Source: Lachnospira sp. (GTDB taxonomy: Bacteria; Bacillota; Clostridia; Lachnospirales; Lachnospiraceae). From it: a stretch of 64,000 nucleotides of DNA. The notes under the pieces were generated by a model. That model made no database searches. It saw only the letters and a list, made by a program, of their open reading frames with translations, and had not been told where the DNA came from. The stretch covers positions 25,747 to 89,746 of the forward strand of contig JAGATQ010000058.1 in assembly GCA_017621205.1 (NCBI GenBank). The letters run 5' to 3'. The number at the start of each line of letters is the position of its first letter. Position 1 is the first letter of the stretch. The position numbers were made by a program, and so were the translations under genes. Positions 9,682-17,169 of this stretch are shown here, piece after piece.

Positions 9682-9790
9682 AGTTGTGGATTCTGTGGTT
9701 ATGGACGTATTCGGGTTTCAAAAAGGATTGCATAGATTCGAGATTTCAGACCCAAATAGGCAGAAAGGAAATATGCCAAAATACATGAAG

Positions 9791-9842
9791 AAACACAGGG
9801 GTATTAGAATGGTATCTAATATCCCTGTGTTTAGTATACTGT
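9791..9842. terminator. bidirectional terminator between convergent genes
   Basis: ACACAGGGGTATTAGA pairs with TCTAATATCCCTGTGT over 16 bp (one G-U) with a short loop, 9793-9840, flanked by A and T runs. It lies between the GT2-TagF gene and the converging FliD-like gene and suits termination on both strands. Confidence 0.8.
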
Positions 9843-9861
9843 ATGAACTTATCAAGTAAAA

Positions 9862-11139
9862 CTATAAATAATAATTATACAACATCCCACTATAAATAGA
9901 CGGCATATATGGATTATTAAATGCTCTGCCCGGGTTAGGATAGGTAATGACTGTCTTGTCAACATAATTCATCGGGTCAAGACTGATATCATCTGTCTTG
10001 TGAACGACATCTGCACGAAAGCCTGACAAATCATTAAAGAACTGCTGCACTTCCCCGTTTTTAACATTCTGTGAAAGTAATGCATCATCTTTGACAATAT
10101 GTCCGTCGTCGTCAATATTTAACCCTACCGCTTCTAAAGAAGAGTGATGGCGGCGAACAATACCTTGCATCTCATGCAGCAGCTTCTTGGCGCCAATCTG
10201 GTCGAGGTGTTCTCTTGCTATGTCTACGAGCTGGTTATAGGAATCTGCAAATTCCTGTACTTTATTTATAATGTCCTCTGTATCCGGTACAAAGGAAAGG
10301 GTAACCGGAGAGGAAGAGACCTTCTTAAGCTCTATCTCTACCATCTTGTTGATGGCAATATTGTTGGAGCTGGATGTTTTTTCAGTATCGTTGATGGTAA
10401 AGACGGCATCAGTGGGATGCTGGCTGACATTCGCAAGCTCATAAGCGGCTACCAGCCCTTCGCGCTGGTTATAATCATCGTGGATTGTAAAAAGCAGTCC
10501 TTCTTCTATAGCATCTTCCGTACCAGTATTCTGTGACTCCAGTATCAATTGTGATTTACCGTCTTGTTGTTCCACATACGCATCAATTCCAATATCAGAA
10601 CGGTTGATAGCATTTGCCAGACGGTTTTGCACCCGCAGATTGTTGTCCTGCTGTTTTACTTCCAACTGGAAGGAAAAGCTCTGGTGATTCACATTGATGT
10701 CAAAGGAGTAAGAACCGGGGGACAGATTCAACTGTGAGGAGTTGGATAAGCGGCCGGTATTTACCTGATTTGTTGCCAAGGAATCTATCTGGAAACGTAG
10801 ATTCTCTGGAAGTTTATCATAATCTGAAGTAATTACGGTACCACTTAGTGCCTTGTTGTTATCCGAGCTGGCAGTCAGCTTGGAAAAAGTATCTTCATCT
10901 TTATCTGTCAGATATTCGGAGAAATTCTTTAGTCCGATAGCGGCACTCTTCAGTCCAATGACATAATTCTGCATGGAATTGTTGACCTTCACCTTGAAAA
11001 GAGGAGATTTTGTGTTCACTTTAATCATATTGTTGTAATGATTCTTTAACTCACTCTTCTTATGGCTGTCATACTTTGTCTGGGTTGCTGGTGAGTATAC
11101 GGTAGTATAATAATTGTAGACCGGGTTCAAATCTAACAT
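9862..11139 (-). CDS. FliD-like flagellar cap/hook-associated protein, atypical
   Basis: 425 aa; ribosome site GGAGGAG 7 bp before the ATG. The middle (LSPGSYSFDINVNHQSFSF, LANAINRSDIGIDAYVE, SQLILESQNTGTED read separately) resembles FliD hook-associated protein 2 domains, and the C-terminal third (VQEFADSYNQLVDIARE) resembles the helical FliD end. The usual FliD opening that names a GLASG-type motif is absent; instead the protein begins MLDLNPVYNYYTTVYSPA. It is therefore either a divergent cap or a FliD-related accessory filament protein. Neighbouring glycosylation genes fit a flagellar role. Confidence in flagellar relation is moderate. Confidence 0.6.
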   Translation of the reverse strand: MLDLNPVYNYYTTVYSPATQTKYDSHKKSELKNHYNNMIKVNTKSPLFKVKVNNSMQNYVIGLKSAAIGLKNFSEYLTDKDEDTFSKLTASSDNNKALSGTVITSDYDKLPENLRFQIDSLATNQVNTGRLSNSSQLNLSPGSYSFDINVNHQSFSFQLEVKQQDNNLRVQNRLANAINRSDIGIDAYVEQQDGKSQLILESQNTGTEDAIEEGLLFTIHDDYNQREGLVAAYELANVSQHPTDAVFTINDTEKTSSSNNIAINKMVEIELKKVSSSPVTLSFVPDTEDIINKVQEFADSYNQLVDIAREHLDQIGAKKLLHEMQGIVRRHHSSLEAVGLNIDDDGHIVKDDALLSQNVKNGEVQQFFNDLSGFRADVVHKTDDISLDPMNYVDKTVITYPNPGRAFNNPYMPSIYSGMLYNYYL

Positions 11140-11187
11140 AACAACTCCTCCTTTCTATCGATGATAAAATACTAATATCCTAATATA

Positions 11188-11217
11188 ATTATACTCTTAC
11201 CATGCCTGATTTGTAAA
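11188..11217 (-). promoter_or_regulatory. sigma-A promoter for FliD-like gene
   Basis: On the minus strand TTTACA, 18 bp, TATAAT (-10 at 11188-11193, -35 at 11212-11217). It lies about 50 bp upstream of the FliD-like start. I looked for a sigma-28 type TAAA/CCGATA pair and did not find one with correct spacing. Confidence 0.6.
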
Positions 11218-11313
11218 CCCTATCTGTGAAAAATTTGTTTTATTTTTTCACATTTTTTGGTATTTTGGCAATGCATAGGAGAATGGTGGTAACTATAAAA
11301 CAGTATATGAAAA

Positions 11314-11342
11314 TTGACTAAAGATAATGAAAATGATATGAT
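11314..11342 (+). promoter_or_regulatory. sigma-A promoter for CgeB-like gene
   Basis: TTGACT (11314-11319), 17 bp, TATGAT (11337-11342), about 48 bp before the ATG at 11390. The rest of the 250-bp divergent spacer is AT-rich and shows nothing else. Confidence 0.7.
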
Positions 11343-11389
11343 TTTAACATAATTATTCTTTGTTAGCATTACAGAAAGGAAACTCCTTC

Positions 11390-12556
11390 ATGAACATATT
11401 GATGATACGTTGGAACAGCATAAGTGAGCCAGATATTATGGCGGCATTTCAAGAAAAAGGGCATACGGTTACAGTGTTCCCCTATAAAATCAAGGACCCG
11501 GATTATGATCAGCAGGCTGTAAAGCTGTTGCCGGAGGAGCTTGGTAAGGCGGCCTATGATTTGGTCTTTACGGTAGATTATTTTCCGATTGTTGCAAGGG
11601 TGTGCAACGCTATGCATATATATTATGTTTCCTGGTCGGTGGATTGTCCGGTGCTGCAATACTATTCCAAGACCCTTGCCCTGCCCTATAACCGGGTGTT
11701 TTTATTTGATTATGCCATGTATGAGGAATTTGCTAAGGAGAATCCGACGGGAGTATTTTATCTGCCTTTAGGGGCAAATACAGCACATAACGATGAGGTG
11801 GTTGCTTCTATTACAGAGCAGGATAGGGTGAAATTTTCATCGGAGGTTTCCTTTATCGGGTCGACCTACGAGGAAAAGTGTAAGTTTAACCAGCTTGAGG
11901 GACTGTCAGATTATGTCAGAGGATATGCGGATGCCATGCTAAACGCCCAGCTTTTGGTATATGGTTATAATTTTTTGGAGGATGCCATGTCGGATGCCTT
12001 TTTGCAGAGATTTTTAGAGGAGGCGAAGCTTGGCGGTCTGGCAGAGGATTACCGACAGGATATGCGGGCGTTGGTTGCCCAGTTTTATTTAGGAGAAAAG
12101 GTTACGGAACAGGAACGGCTGCGGCTGCTTAAAAGACTGGCAGGACAATTTCCGGTTGATATGTATACGCAGAGTGATGTCTCTAAGCTTACTGGCATTC
12201 ATAACCGGGGAAGTGCGGAGTCAAGAGTGGAGATGCCAAAGATTTTTCATTTAAGTAGAATTAACCTGAATATGACTTCAAAGACGATTCGTACCGGACT
12301 GCCACAGCGGTTTTGGGACGTGCTGGGGGCAGGGGGATTTCTGCTCTCCAATATGCAGGCGGAGCTCCCGGAATTTTTGGAGCCGGGGGTGGATGTGGAA
12401 ACCTATGGAAGCTTTGAGGAATGTGAGCAAAAGATTGCATATTATTTGTCTCATGAGGAGGAACGGGCAGCCATAGCGAAAAATGGTTATGAGAAGACGA
12501 AACAGTTTTATACTTATGGACATCGAGTGGAGCAAATGATAGGGATGCTTGTTTAG
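11390..12556 (+). CDS. CgeB/DUF3880-like glycosyltransferase
   Basis: 388 aa from the ATG at 11390 (AAAGGA at 11376-11381); an in-frame TTG at 11360 lacks a ribosome site. The N-terminal half is a DUF3880-like domain (NILMIRWNS, VDYFPIVARVCN, YYVSWSVDCPV) and the C-terminal half a GT-B acceptor/donor domain with LNMTSKTIRTGLPQRFWDVLGAGG in two parts, EFLEPGVDVETY and HEEERAAIAKNGY. This is the family of spore-coat CgeB and many flagellar/surface glycosyltransferases. A paralogue lies at 17170-18417. Transcribed alone from the promoter at 11314. Confidence 0.75.
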   Translation: MNILMIRWNSISEPDIMAAFQEKGHTVTVFPYKIKDPDYDQQAVKLLPEELGKAAYDLVFTVDYFPIVARVCNAMHIYYVSWSVDCPVLQYYSKTLALPYNRVFLFDYAMYEEFAKENPTGVFYLPLGANTAHNDEVVASITEQDRVKFSSEVSFIGSTYEEKCKFNQLEGLSDYVRGYADAMLNAQLLVYGYNFLEDAMSDAFLQRFLEEAKLGGLAEDYRQDMRALVAQFYLGEKVTEQERLRLLKRLAGQFPVDMYTQSDVSKLTGIHNRGSAESRVEMPKIFHLSRINLNMTSKTIRTGLPQRFWDVLGAGGFLLSNMQAELPEFLEPGVDVETYGSFEECEQKIAYYLSHEEERAAIAKNGYEKTKQFYTYGHRVEQMIGMLV

Positions 12557-12560
12557 GTTG

Positions 12561-12828
12561 GATGATTGTGAAATGAATTTTCCTATAATTTCCGTTGTGC
12601 AATATAGACACTGTTGCTGCAGGGCACGCTTTCCTACTTGCAGCTCGTAACGGTACATAAGGCGCCCAAGCACGGCACCTCACACAAGGTACACTTTCAT
12701 ACTAAGTTCGTGTTAAAACACTCACTAAGTGTTCAATGCGAAGTACCGACGGCTCCAAAGTACCCTGTCAGCAACCCTGTCTATATTGCACAACTCGATT
12801 TTCCAGAATCGTTCATTTCACAATCATC
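12561..12828. repeat. long imperfect palindrome, family F
   Basis: Outer arms 12561-12577 and 12812-12828 are a perfect 17-bp inverted repeat. A second pair containing GTTGTGCAATATAGACA is also nearly perfect. The apical part holds an AACACT-CACTA-AGTGTT hairpin and CGGTAC/GTACCG. A partial relative (CTCGTA..GGTAC.TAA) occurs at about 14290-14335. No coding frame is convincing. Confidence 0.75.
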
Positions 12829-12873
12829 TAATTATTCGGTCAGATAATTGCGAAACTCGTAGTTGTTAGACGA

Positions 12874-12959
12874 GATAGTCATACGATTATATAAATTTAC
12901 GCCTTTGTACTTTGCGTAGCAAAGACAACGAAGTAAATTTATATAATCGTATGACTATC
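12874..12959. repeat. perfect 27-bp inverted repeat with nested hairpin
   Basis: 12874-12900 and 12933-12959 are exactly complementary over 27 bp. The 32-nt centre contains TTTGC-GTA-GCAAA. It lies 60 bp before the GT4 gene start, without a following T-run, so it is not an ordinary terminator. Confidence 0.85.
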
Positions 12960-13020
12960 GTATCAGTAACTTATTGCTTCACAATTACCTAAATCTATAA
13001 AAAGGAGGGCAACAAGGCAA

Positions 13021-14244
13021 ATGTTTATTGACGAATTAGAGCGGGATTATAAAGAAAGAGGGTATGCGTTTTATTGTGCGAAGCAGGATGCCAATACTAC
13101 GGTTTCGCCATTATTTATAGAAGAAACAGAGTCTGGTTCCCGACGCAAACGCATTCTTTTGCTGACACACCAGTTATCCAGAACGGGTGCTCCGTTAGCT
13201 CTATTTACGATGGCGATGGTGTTAAGAAAGCAATTTGATGTAATGGTATTAACGGTGGAAGAGGGAGATTTAGTAAGAGACTATCTGGATGCGGGGATTC
13301 CTGTTGTGAATGCTGGCAGATATTGGGAGCGTAGGGTCGTGTTTAAAAGCTTTGCAAAAAGGTTTGATGGTGTAATTGCTAATACGGTGCTTCATTTTCC
13401 TGCTATTGTCATATTGAATGGGCTGCCTCTTCCAGTGTTCTGGTGGATTCATGAGCATGAGAATTATTTTTCCTATGGCAGAGGAGAGATTCCGGACCCT
13501 AAGAGTTTGAAAGAGAACATTCATATTATGGTGGCGGGGGAGTATGTCCGGCAGGTGATGCGGATGGAATTTGGCTATGATGCACCGATTTTGCATGTAG
13601 GAATGCAGCCACTTGAGGGGCAGATGATAGCAGAAACAGAACAAAAGTGTCCCGTTGATGGAGCGGAGATAATCGGAGAAGAACAGGAGCGTGTGCTGCA
13701 TTTTTTATGTGTGGGTACCTACAGCATGGAAAAGGGGCAGGATATTTTAGTGAAGGCATATGAGACTCTTCCTAAGGAATACAAGGCAAAGCTTTCCCTA
13801 ACCTTTATTGGCAATGAGGAGCAGCGGGACGAGGAGGTATACCGTATGGTTCGGGAGCTGGAGCAAAAGGAGGCGCTTGTTTCCTGTCATCCTCTGATGC
13901 CGAGACAGGAGGCACTGGCATTTTATAATAAGGCAGATGGCGTGATTTCCTCTTCGAGAAGAGAGGTGCTTTCCATGGTGGTTTTGGAAAATATGATGCT
14001 GGAAAAATGTGTGCTGGTTAGTACGGCTACAGGGAATGCCGCATTTATTGAGGATGGTGTTAATGGCTATGTATTTGATGCAGACAATCCTCTGGTGCTT
14101 AGGGATACACTGGTTCGTATGATTGATTGCAGGGAGCAGCTTCTAATGATTGGAAAGCAGGCGTCACAAATTTACCAACAATATTTTTCTATGGAAGTGT
14201 TTGAACGAAATGTTAAGAGGATGATAACGGATTTTATAGTATAG
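13021..14244 (+). CDS. GT4 family glycosyltransferase
   Basis: 407 aa. A GT-B fold enzyme: RILLLTHQLSRTGAPLALFTMA near residue 44 (read in two pieces), then FVCVGTYS-type strand with EKGQDILVKAY, and the donor-site E-x7-E region SSSRREVLSMVVLENMMLEK followed by GNAAFIEDGVNGYVF. Likely a retaining sugar transferase of family 4. GGAGGG lies 12 bp before the ATG at 13021. It stands alone between two palindromic elements and a terminator hairpin, beyond the CgeB-like gene, so it probably belongs to the same glycan locus. Donor and acceptor unknown. Confidence 0.8.
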   Translation: MFIDELERDYKERGYAFYCAKQDANTTVSPLFIEETESGSRRKRILLLTHQLSRTGAPLALFTMAMVLRKQFDVMVLTVEEGDLVRDYLDAGIPVVNAGRYWERRVVFKSFAKRFDGVIANTVLHFPAIVILNGLPLPVFWWIHEHENYFSYGRGEIPDPKSLKENIHIMVAGEYVRQVMRMEFGYDAPILHVGMQPLEGQMIAETEQKCPVDGAEIIGEEQERVLHFLCVGTYSMEKGQDILVKAYETLPKEYKAKLSLTFIGNEEQRDEEVYRMVRELEQKEALVSCHPLMPRQEALAFYNKADGVISSSRREVLSMVVLENMMLEKCVLVSTATGNAAFIEDGVNGYVFDADNPLVLRDTLVRMIDCREQLLMIGKQASQIYQQYFSMEVFERNVKRMITDFIV

Positions 14245-14273
14245 CTAGTGGGACGCAGGCCATAGAGATAACC

Positions 14274-14300
14274 AGCGTCCCCAAGCAGGGGACGCTTTTG
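14274..14300 (+). terminator. terminator hairpin after GT4 gene
   Basis: AGCGTCCCC, 5-nt loop, GGGGACGCT (perfect 9 bp) followed by TTTT. The sequence just downstream to 14335 resembles part of the family F palindrome, so the hairpin may be part of a degraded repeat that serves as terminator. Confidence 0.75.
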
Positions 14301-14349
14301 CTTCGTTGTATCTCGTAGTGGTACGTAAAGCTTTTTATAAAAATATCCG

Positions 14350-14379
14350 TTGACTTCTCTTGTGTGATTGTGTTATAGT
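14350..14379 (+). promoter_or_regulatory. promoter of rpmG-secE-nusG
   Basis: TTGACT (14350-14355), 18 bp, TATAGT (14374-14379), about 63 bp before the rpmG GTG start. Confidence 0.7.
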
Positions 14380-14442
14380 ATTCTAGCGATGGAAGAAGGT
14401 CTTTTTTTTATGCCTTAAATTATGAAAATGGAGGTGGAAGCT

Positions 14443-14592
14443 GTGCGCGTGAAAATCACATTGGCATGTACAGATTGTAAGCAGCGTAATTACAATATGA
14501 CCAAGGATAAGAAGAATCATCCTGATCGTATGGAGACGAAGAAGTATTGTCCGTTCTGTAAGAAGCATACTCTTCATAAGGAAACTAAGTAA
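14443..14592 (+). CDS. rpmG: 50S ribosomal protein L33
   Basis: 49 aa, GTG start at 14443 with GGAGGTG 5 bp upstream. The sequence opens [13 protein letters not shown] and ends with [14 protein letters not shown]; the two CxxC pairs make it the zinc-binding form of L33. Position in front of secE and nusG is the standard Firmicutes order. Confidence 0.95.
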   Translation: MRVKITLACTDCKQRNYNMTKDKKNHPDRMETKKYCPFCKKHTLHKETK

Positions 14593-14616
14593 TGCGTTAT
14601 GTAGTGGAGGTATCAT

Positions 14617-14817
14617 ATGAGCGAAGCAAAGAAAAGCCAGAAGGGAAACTGGTTTAAATCTGTCAAGGCAGAGTTCAAGAAAATCATATGGCCGGGAAAA
14701 AGAGATTTAGCAAAGCAGACATCGGTCGTACTTGTTGTTGCGATTGTTGTTGGAATCATTGTTGCAATTATTGACATGGGTATCCAGTATGGAATTCAGT
14801 TTTTAATGCAGTTATAG
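14617..14817 (+). CDS. secE: preprotein translocase subunit SecE
   Basis: 66 aa, the short single-membrane-segment form. FKSVKAEFKKIIWPGK is the conserved amphipathic helix, followed by one membrane segment (VVLVVAIVVGIIVAIIDMG, about residues 35-55). It clamps SecY in the translocon. GGAGG lies 8 bp before the ATG, 24 bp after rpmG and 18 bp before nusG. Confidence 0.95.
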   Translation: MSEAKKSQKGNWFKSVKAEFKKIIWPGKRDLAKQTSVVLVVAIVVGIIVAIIDMGIQYGIQFLMQL

Positions 14818-14835
14818 TGAGGGACAGGTGATAAT

Positions 14836-15357
14836 ATGTCAGATGAAGCTAAATGGTATGTTGCTCATACCTATTCCGGATATGAAAATAAAGTAAAAAC
14901 CACAATTGAGAAAACGGTTGAAAACCATAAGCTACAAGACCAGATTCAAGAGGTAATGGTTCCGGTGCAGACGGTCATGGAGACGAAGAATAACCAGAGG
15001 CGTGAAGTACAGAGAAAGCTTTATCCGGGTTATGTACTGGTGAAGATGATTATGAACGACGACACATGGTATGTGGTTCGTAATACCAGAGGAGTGACCG
15101 GATTTGTTGGACCGGGTTCTAAGCCGGTACCGCTGACTGAGGAAGAGATGCGTAAGATGGGAGTGCTTCAGAGCAAAAAGGTAAGCCTTGATGTGAATGT
15201 TGGCGATTCCGTCAAAGTTGTTTCCGGACCTTGGGCAGATACCGAGTCTGTAGTCCGAAATGTCAACGAACAGAAAGAGAAGGTTACCATCGTTGTTGAT
15301 GTATTGGGCAGAGATAGTATGGTAGAGATTGATTTCGCAGATATTCAGAAGTTATAA
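14836..15357 (+). CDS. nusG: transcription termination/antitermination protein NusG
   Basis: 173 aa. NGN domain at residues 1-115 (KWYVAHTYSGYENKV; PGYVLVKMIMND; RNTRGVTGFVGPGSKPVPL) and a C-terminal KOW domain beginning VGDSVKVVSGPW. It binds RNA polymerase at the clamp and links it to Rho or ribosomes. The ribosome site is a weak AGGTGA, consistent with coupling to secE. Confidence 0.97.
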   Translation: MSDEAKWYVAHTYSGYENKVKTTIEKTVENHKLQDQIQEVMVPVQTVMETKNNQRREVQRKLYPGYVLVKMIMNDDTWYVVRNTRGVTGFVGPGSKPVPLTEEEMRKMGVLQSKKVSLDVNVGDSVKVVSGPWADTESVVRNVNEQKEKVTIVVDVLGRDSMVEIDFADIQKL

Positions 15358-15388
15358 GGTTTTATATAAGCAATTATATAAAGACAGA

Positions 15389-15418
15389 GTGGGAGGGTTA
15401 ATTATCCCGCCAAACCAC
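15389..15418 (+). promoter_or_regulatory. hairpin before rplK, candidate ribosomal-protein binding site
   Basis: GTGG-GA-GGG-loop-CCC-GCCAAA-CCAC: outer 4-bp and inner 3-bp helices separated by an asymmetric internal loop. The same layout recurs before rplA at 15904-15932. This resembles the two-helix, internal-loop form bound by L1, so L1 feedback is a reasonable inference. Confidence 0.45.
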
Positions 15419-15440
15419 AATTTTCAGGAGGTGCGCTATT

Positions 15441-15866
15441 ATGGCGAAAAAAGTTACAGGTTATATCAAATTACAGATTCCAGCAGGTAAGGCAACACCT
15501 GCACCACCAGTTGGTCCGGCATTGGGACAGCATGGTGTTAATATCGTAGAATTTACGAAGCAGTTTAATGCAAAGACAGCAGACCAGGGTGATATGATTA
15601 TCCCTGTTGTAATTACAGTATATCAGGACAGAAGCTTCAGTTTTATTACGAAGACTCCGCCAGCTGCTGTATTGTTAAAGAAAGCATGTAAGATTCAGTC
15701 TGGTGCTGGTAACTCCAAGAAGGAGACCGTAGCAACCATTTCCAAGGCTGAGGTTCAAAAGATTGCAGAGCTTAAGATGCCAGACTTGAATGCCGGCAGT
15801 GTTGAGGCAGCAATCAGCATGATTTCAGGAACTGCTAGAAGTATGGGTATTAAGGTAGAAGACTAA
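15441..15866 (+). CDS. rplK: 50S ribosomal protein L11
   Basis: 141 aa, full length. Starts [18 protein letters not shown] and contains [14 protein letters not shown], the conserved N-terminal loop that contacts EF-G and the thiopeptide site, and the 23S-binding C-terminal domain ending [15 protein letters not shown] lies before the ATG. It follows the hairpin at 15389-15418 and is cotranscribed with rplA. Confidence 0.97.
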   Translation: MAKKVTGYIKLQIPAGKATPAPPVGPALGQHGVNIVEFTKQFNAKTADQGDMIIPVVITVYQDRSFSFITKTPPAAVLLKKACKIQSGAGNSKKETVATISKAEVQKIAELKMPDLNAGSVEAAISMISGTARSMGIKVED

Positions 15867-15903
15867 TCAGAGTGTTCTTCGTTTAATAGTCATTACAGTA
15901 TAA

Positions 15904-15932
15904 GTGGGAGGGTTTCTTCCCGATACTACCAC
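15904..15932 (+). promoter_or_regulatory. hairpin before rplA, second copy of the rplK motif
   Basis: GTGG-GA-GGG-tttctt-CCC-GATACTA-CCAC, the same helix plan as 15389-15418. The 3' arm abuts the rplA ribosome site AGGAGGT (15933-15939), so a bound protein could block initiation. Confidence 0.45.
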
Positions 15933-15948
15933 AGGAGGTTATTTTATT

Positions 15949-16641
15949 ATGAAAAAAGGTAAGAGATATGTAGAGGCTGCTAAAATCGTAGATAAGGCAG
16001 CAACTTATGACGTAGCTGAGGCAGTTTCTTTGGTTAAGAAGGCTGCCAGTGCAAAGTTTGATGAGACTGTTGAGGCTCATATCCGCTTAGGTGTTGATAG
16101 CCGTCATGCAGACCAGCAGGTTCGTGGAGCAGTTGTGCTTCCACATGGAACCGGTAAGAGCGTTCGTGTATTAGTATTTGCTAAGGGTGCAAAGGCTGAT
16201 GAGGCACAGGCAGCAGGTGCTGATTTCGTTGGAGCAGAGGATTTGATTCCTAAGATTCAGAACGAAGGCTGGCTGGATTTTGATGTTGTAGTTGCAACTC
16301 CGGACATGATGGGTGTTGTTGGTCGTTTAGGCCGTGTGTTAGGACCGAAAGGCTTAATGCCAAACCCAAAGGCTGGTACGGTTACCATGGACGTAACCAA
16401 GGCTATCGAAGATATCAAAGCTGGTAAGATCGAGTACAGATTAGATAAGTCCAATATAATCCATGTGCCAATTGGAAAGGCTTCTTTCTCAGAGGAGCAG
16501 TTAGCGGACAACTTCCAGACGCTTATTGATGCAGTTATCAAGGCAAAGCCATCATCTGCAAAGGGAACTTATTTGAGAAGTGTAACCATCGCTTCTACAA
16601 TGGGGCCTGGTGTTAAGTTAAACACCACAAAGCTGATGTAA
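15949..16641 (+). CDS. rplA: 50S ribosomal protein L1
   Basis: 230 aa from the ATG at 15949, chosen for AGGAGGT 9 bp upstream; a GTG at 15904 is in frame but lies in the hairpin. Contains [10 protein letters not shown] at the start, [19 protein letters not shown] in two parts (the family signature) and the C-terminal [18 protein letters not shown]1 forms the ribosomal stalk at the E site and represses its own operon in many bacteria. Confidence 0.97.
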   Translation: MKKGKRYVEAAKIVDKAATYDVAEAVSLVKKAASAKFDETVEAHIRLGVDSRHADQQVRGAVVLPHGTGKSVRVLVFAKGAKADEAQAAGADFVGAEDLIPKIQNEGWLDFDVVVATPDMMGVVGRLGRVLGPKGLMPNPKAGTVTMDVTKAIEDIKAGKIEYRLDKSNIIHVPIGKASFSEEQLADNFQTLIDAVIKAKPSSAKGTYLRSVTIASTMGPGVKLNTTKLM

Positions 16642-16662
16642 GAAATTGTGTCAAATATATAC

Positions 16663-16694
16663 GGCTATCGCTTCGGCGGTAGCCTTTTCTTTTT
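16663..16694 (+). terminator. terminator of rplK-rplA
   Basis: GGCTATCG-CTTC-GGCGGTAGCC stem followed by TTTTCTTTTTG. Confidence 0.85.
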
Positions 16695-16747
16695 GTAAAT
16701 GTTATACTATAGATAATTGCTTGGAGTTAAAGTATGGTGTGTAAGTA

Positions 16748-17065
16748 ATAATGGATTCCGTACAAAAAGGAACTGTTTCAGCTTTCATTTGCATGAAACA
16801 AAAATATACTATGAATTCGTTCCGTTGTTCGGGAATAAGAATTTCTAAGATATTCCCAATAAGATACTTATTTTTGACGCAACCGACGCAAATTCACCAT
16901 CCATGGCTCAATTGCGTCTTTTCGGGACATCCGGTCCCGAAATTGCTGAAAGGAGAAGGGAATATCAAGAAATGCTAATTCCCTTCCAAAGTCACCAATC
17001 CATAGCATATTTTTGTTCCATGTACCTAAAATACGATATGTTCCGTTTTGTATGGAATTCATTAT
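16748..17065 (+). repeat. structured palindromic repeat, family E copy 3
   Basis: About 318 bp, the longest copy. Outer arms from 16748 and ending 17065 pair imperfectly (ATTCCGTACAAAA with TTTTGTATGGAAT), and inner arms around AAACAAAAATAT/ATATTTTTGTT pair with about three mismatches. The core matches copies 1 and 2, including TTCGGGAC/GTCCCGAA. The central stem is GACGCAA/TTGCGTC, where copy 1 has GACGCC/GGCGTC. It fills the spacer between rplA and the CgeB-like gene. Confidence 0.85.
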
Positions 17066-17169
17066 CGCTTACATTCAATACAAATAAAAAGATAGTAGAA
17101 TAAAGAGCTTGGCAGTATCGTTAGTAAAATGGTATATAGTTGTAGAATGAAAAAGTGGGAGAGAAATAT

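Noticed and set aside
9491..9859. 122-aa frame overlapping the end of the GT2-TagF gene
   Set aside because: Mostly out-of-frame reading of that gene and of the terminator; no ribosome site.
12261..12847. Frames in the CgeB-like 3' end and the family F palindrome
   Set aside because: Antisense to a clear gene or inside the hairpin; no initiation signals.
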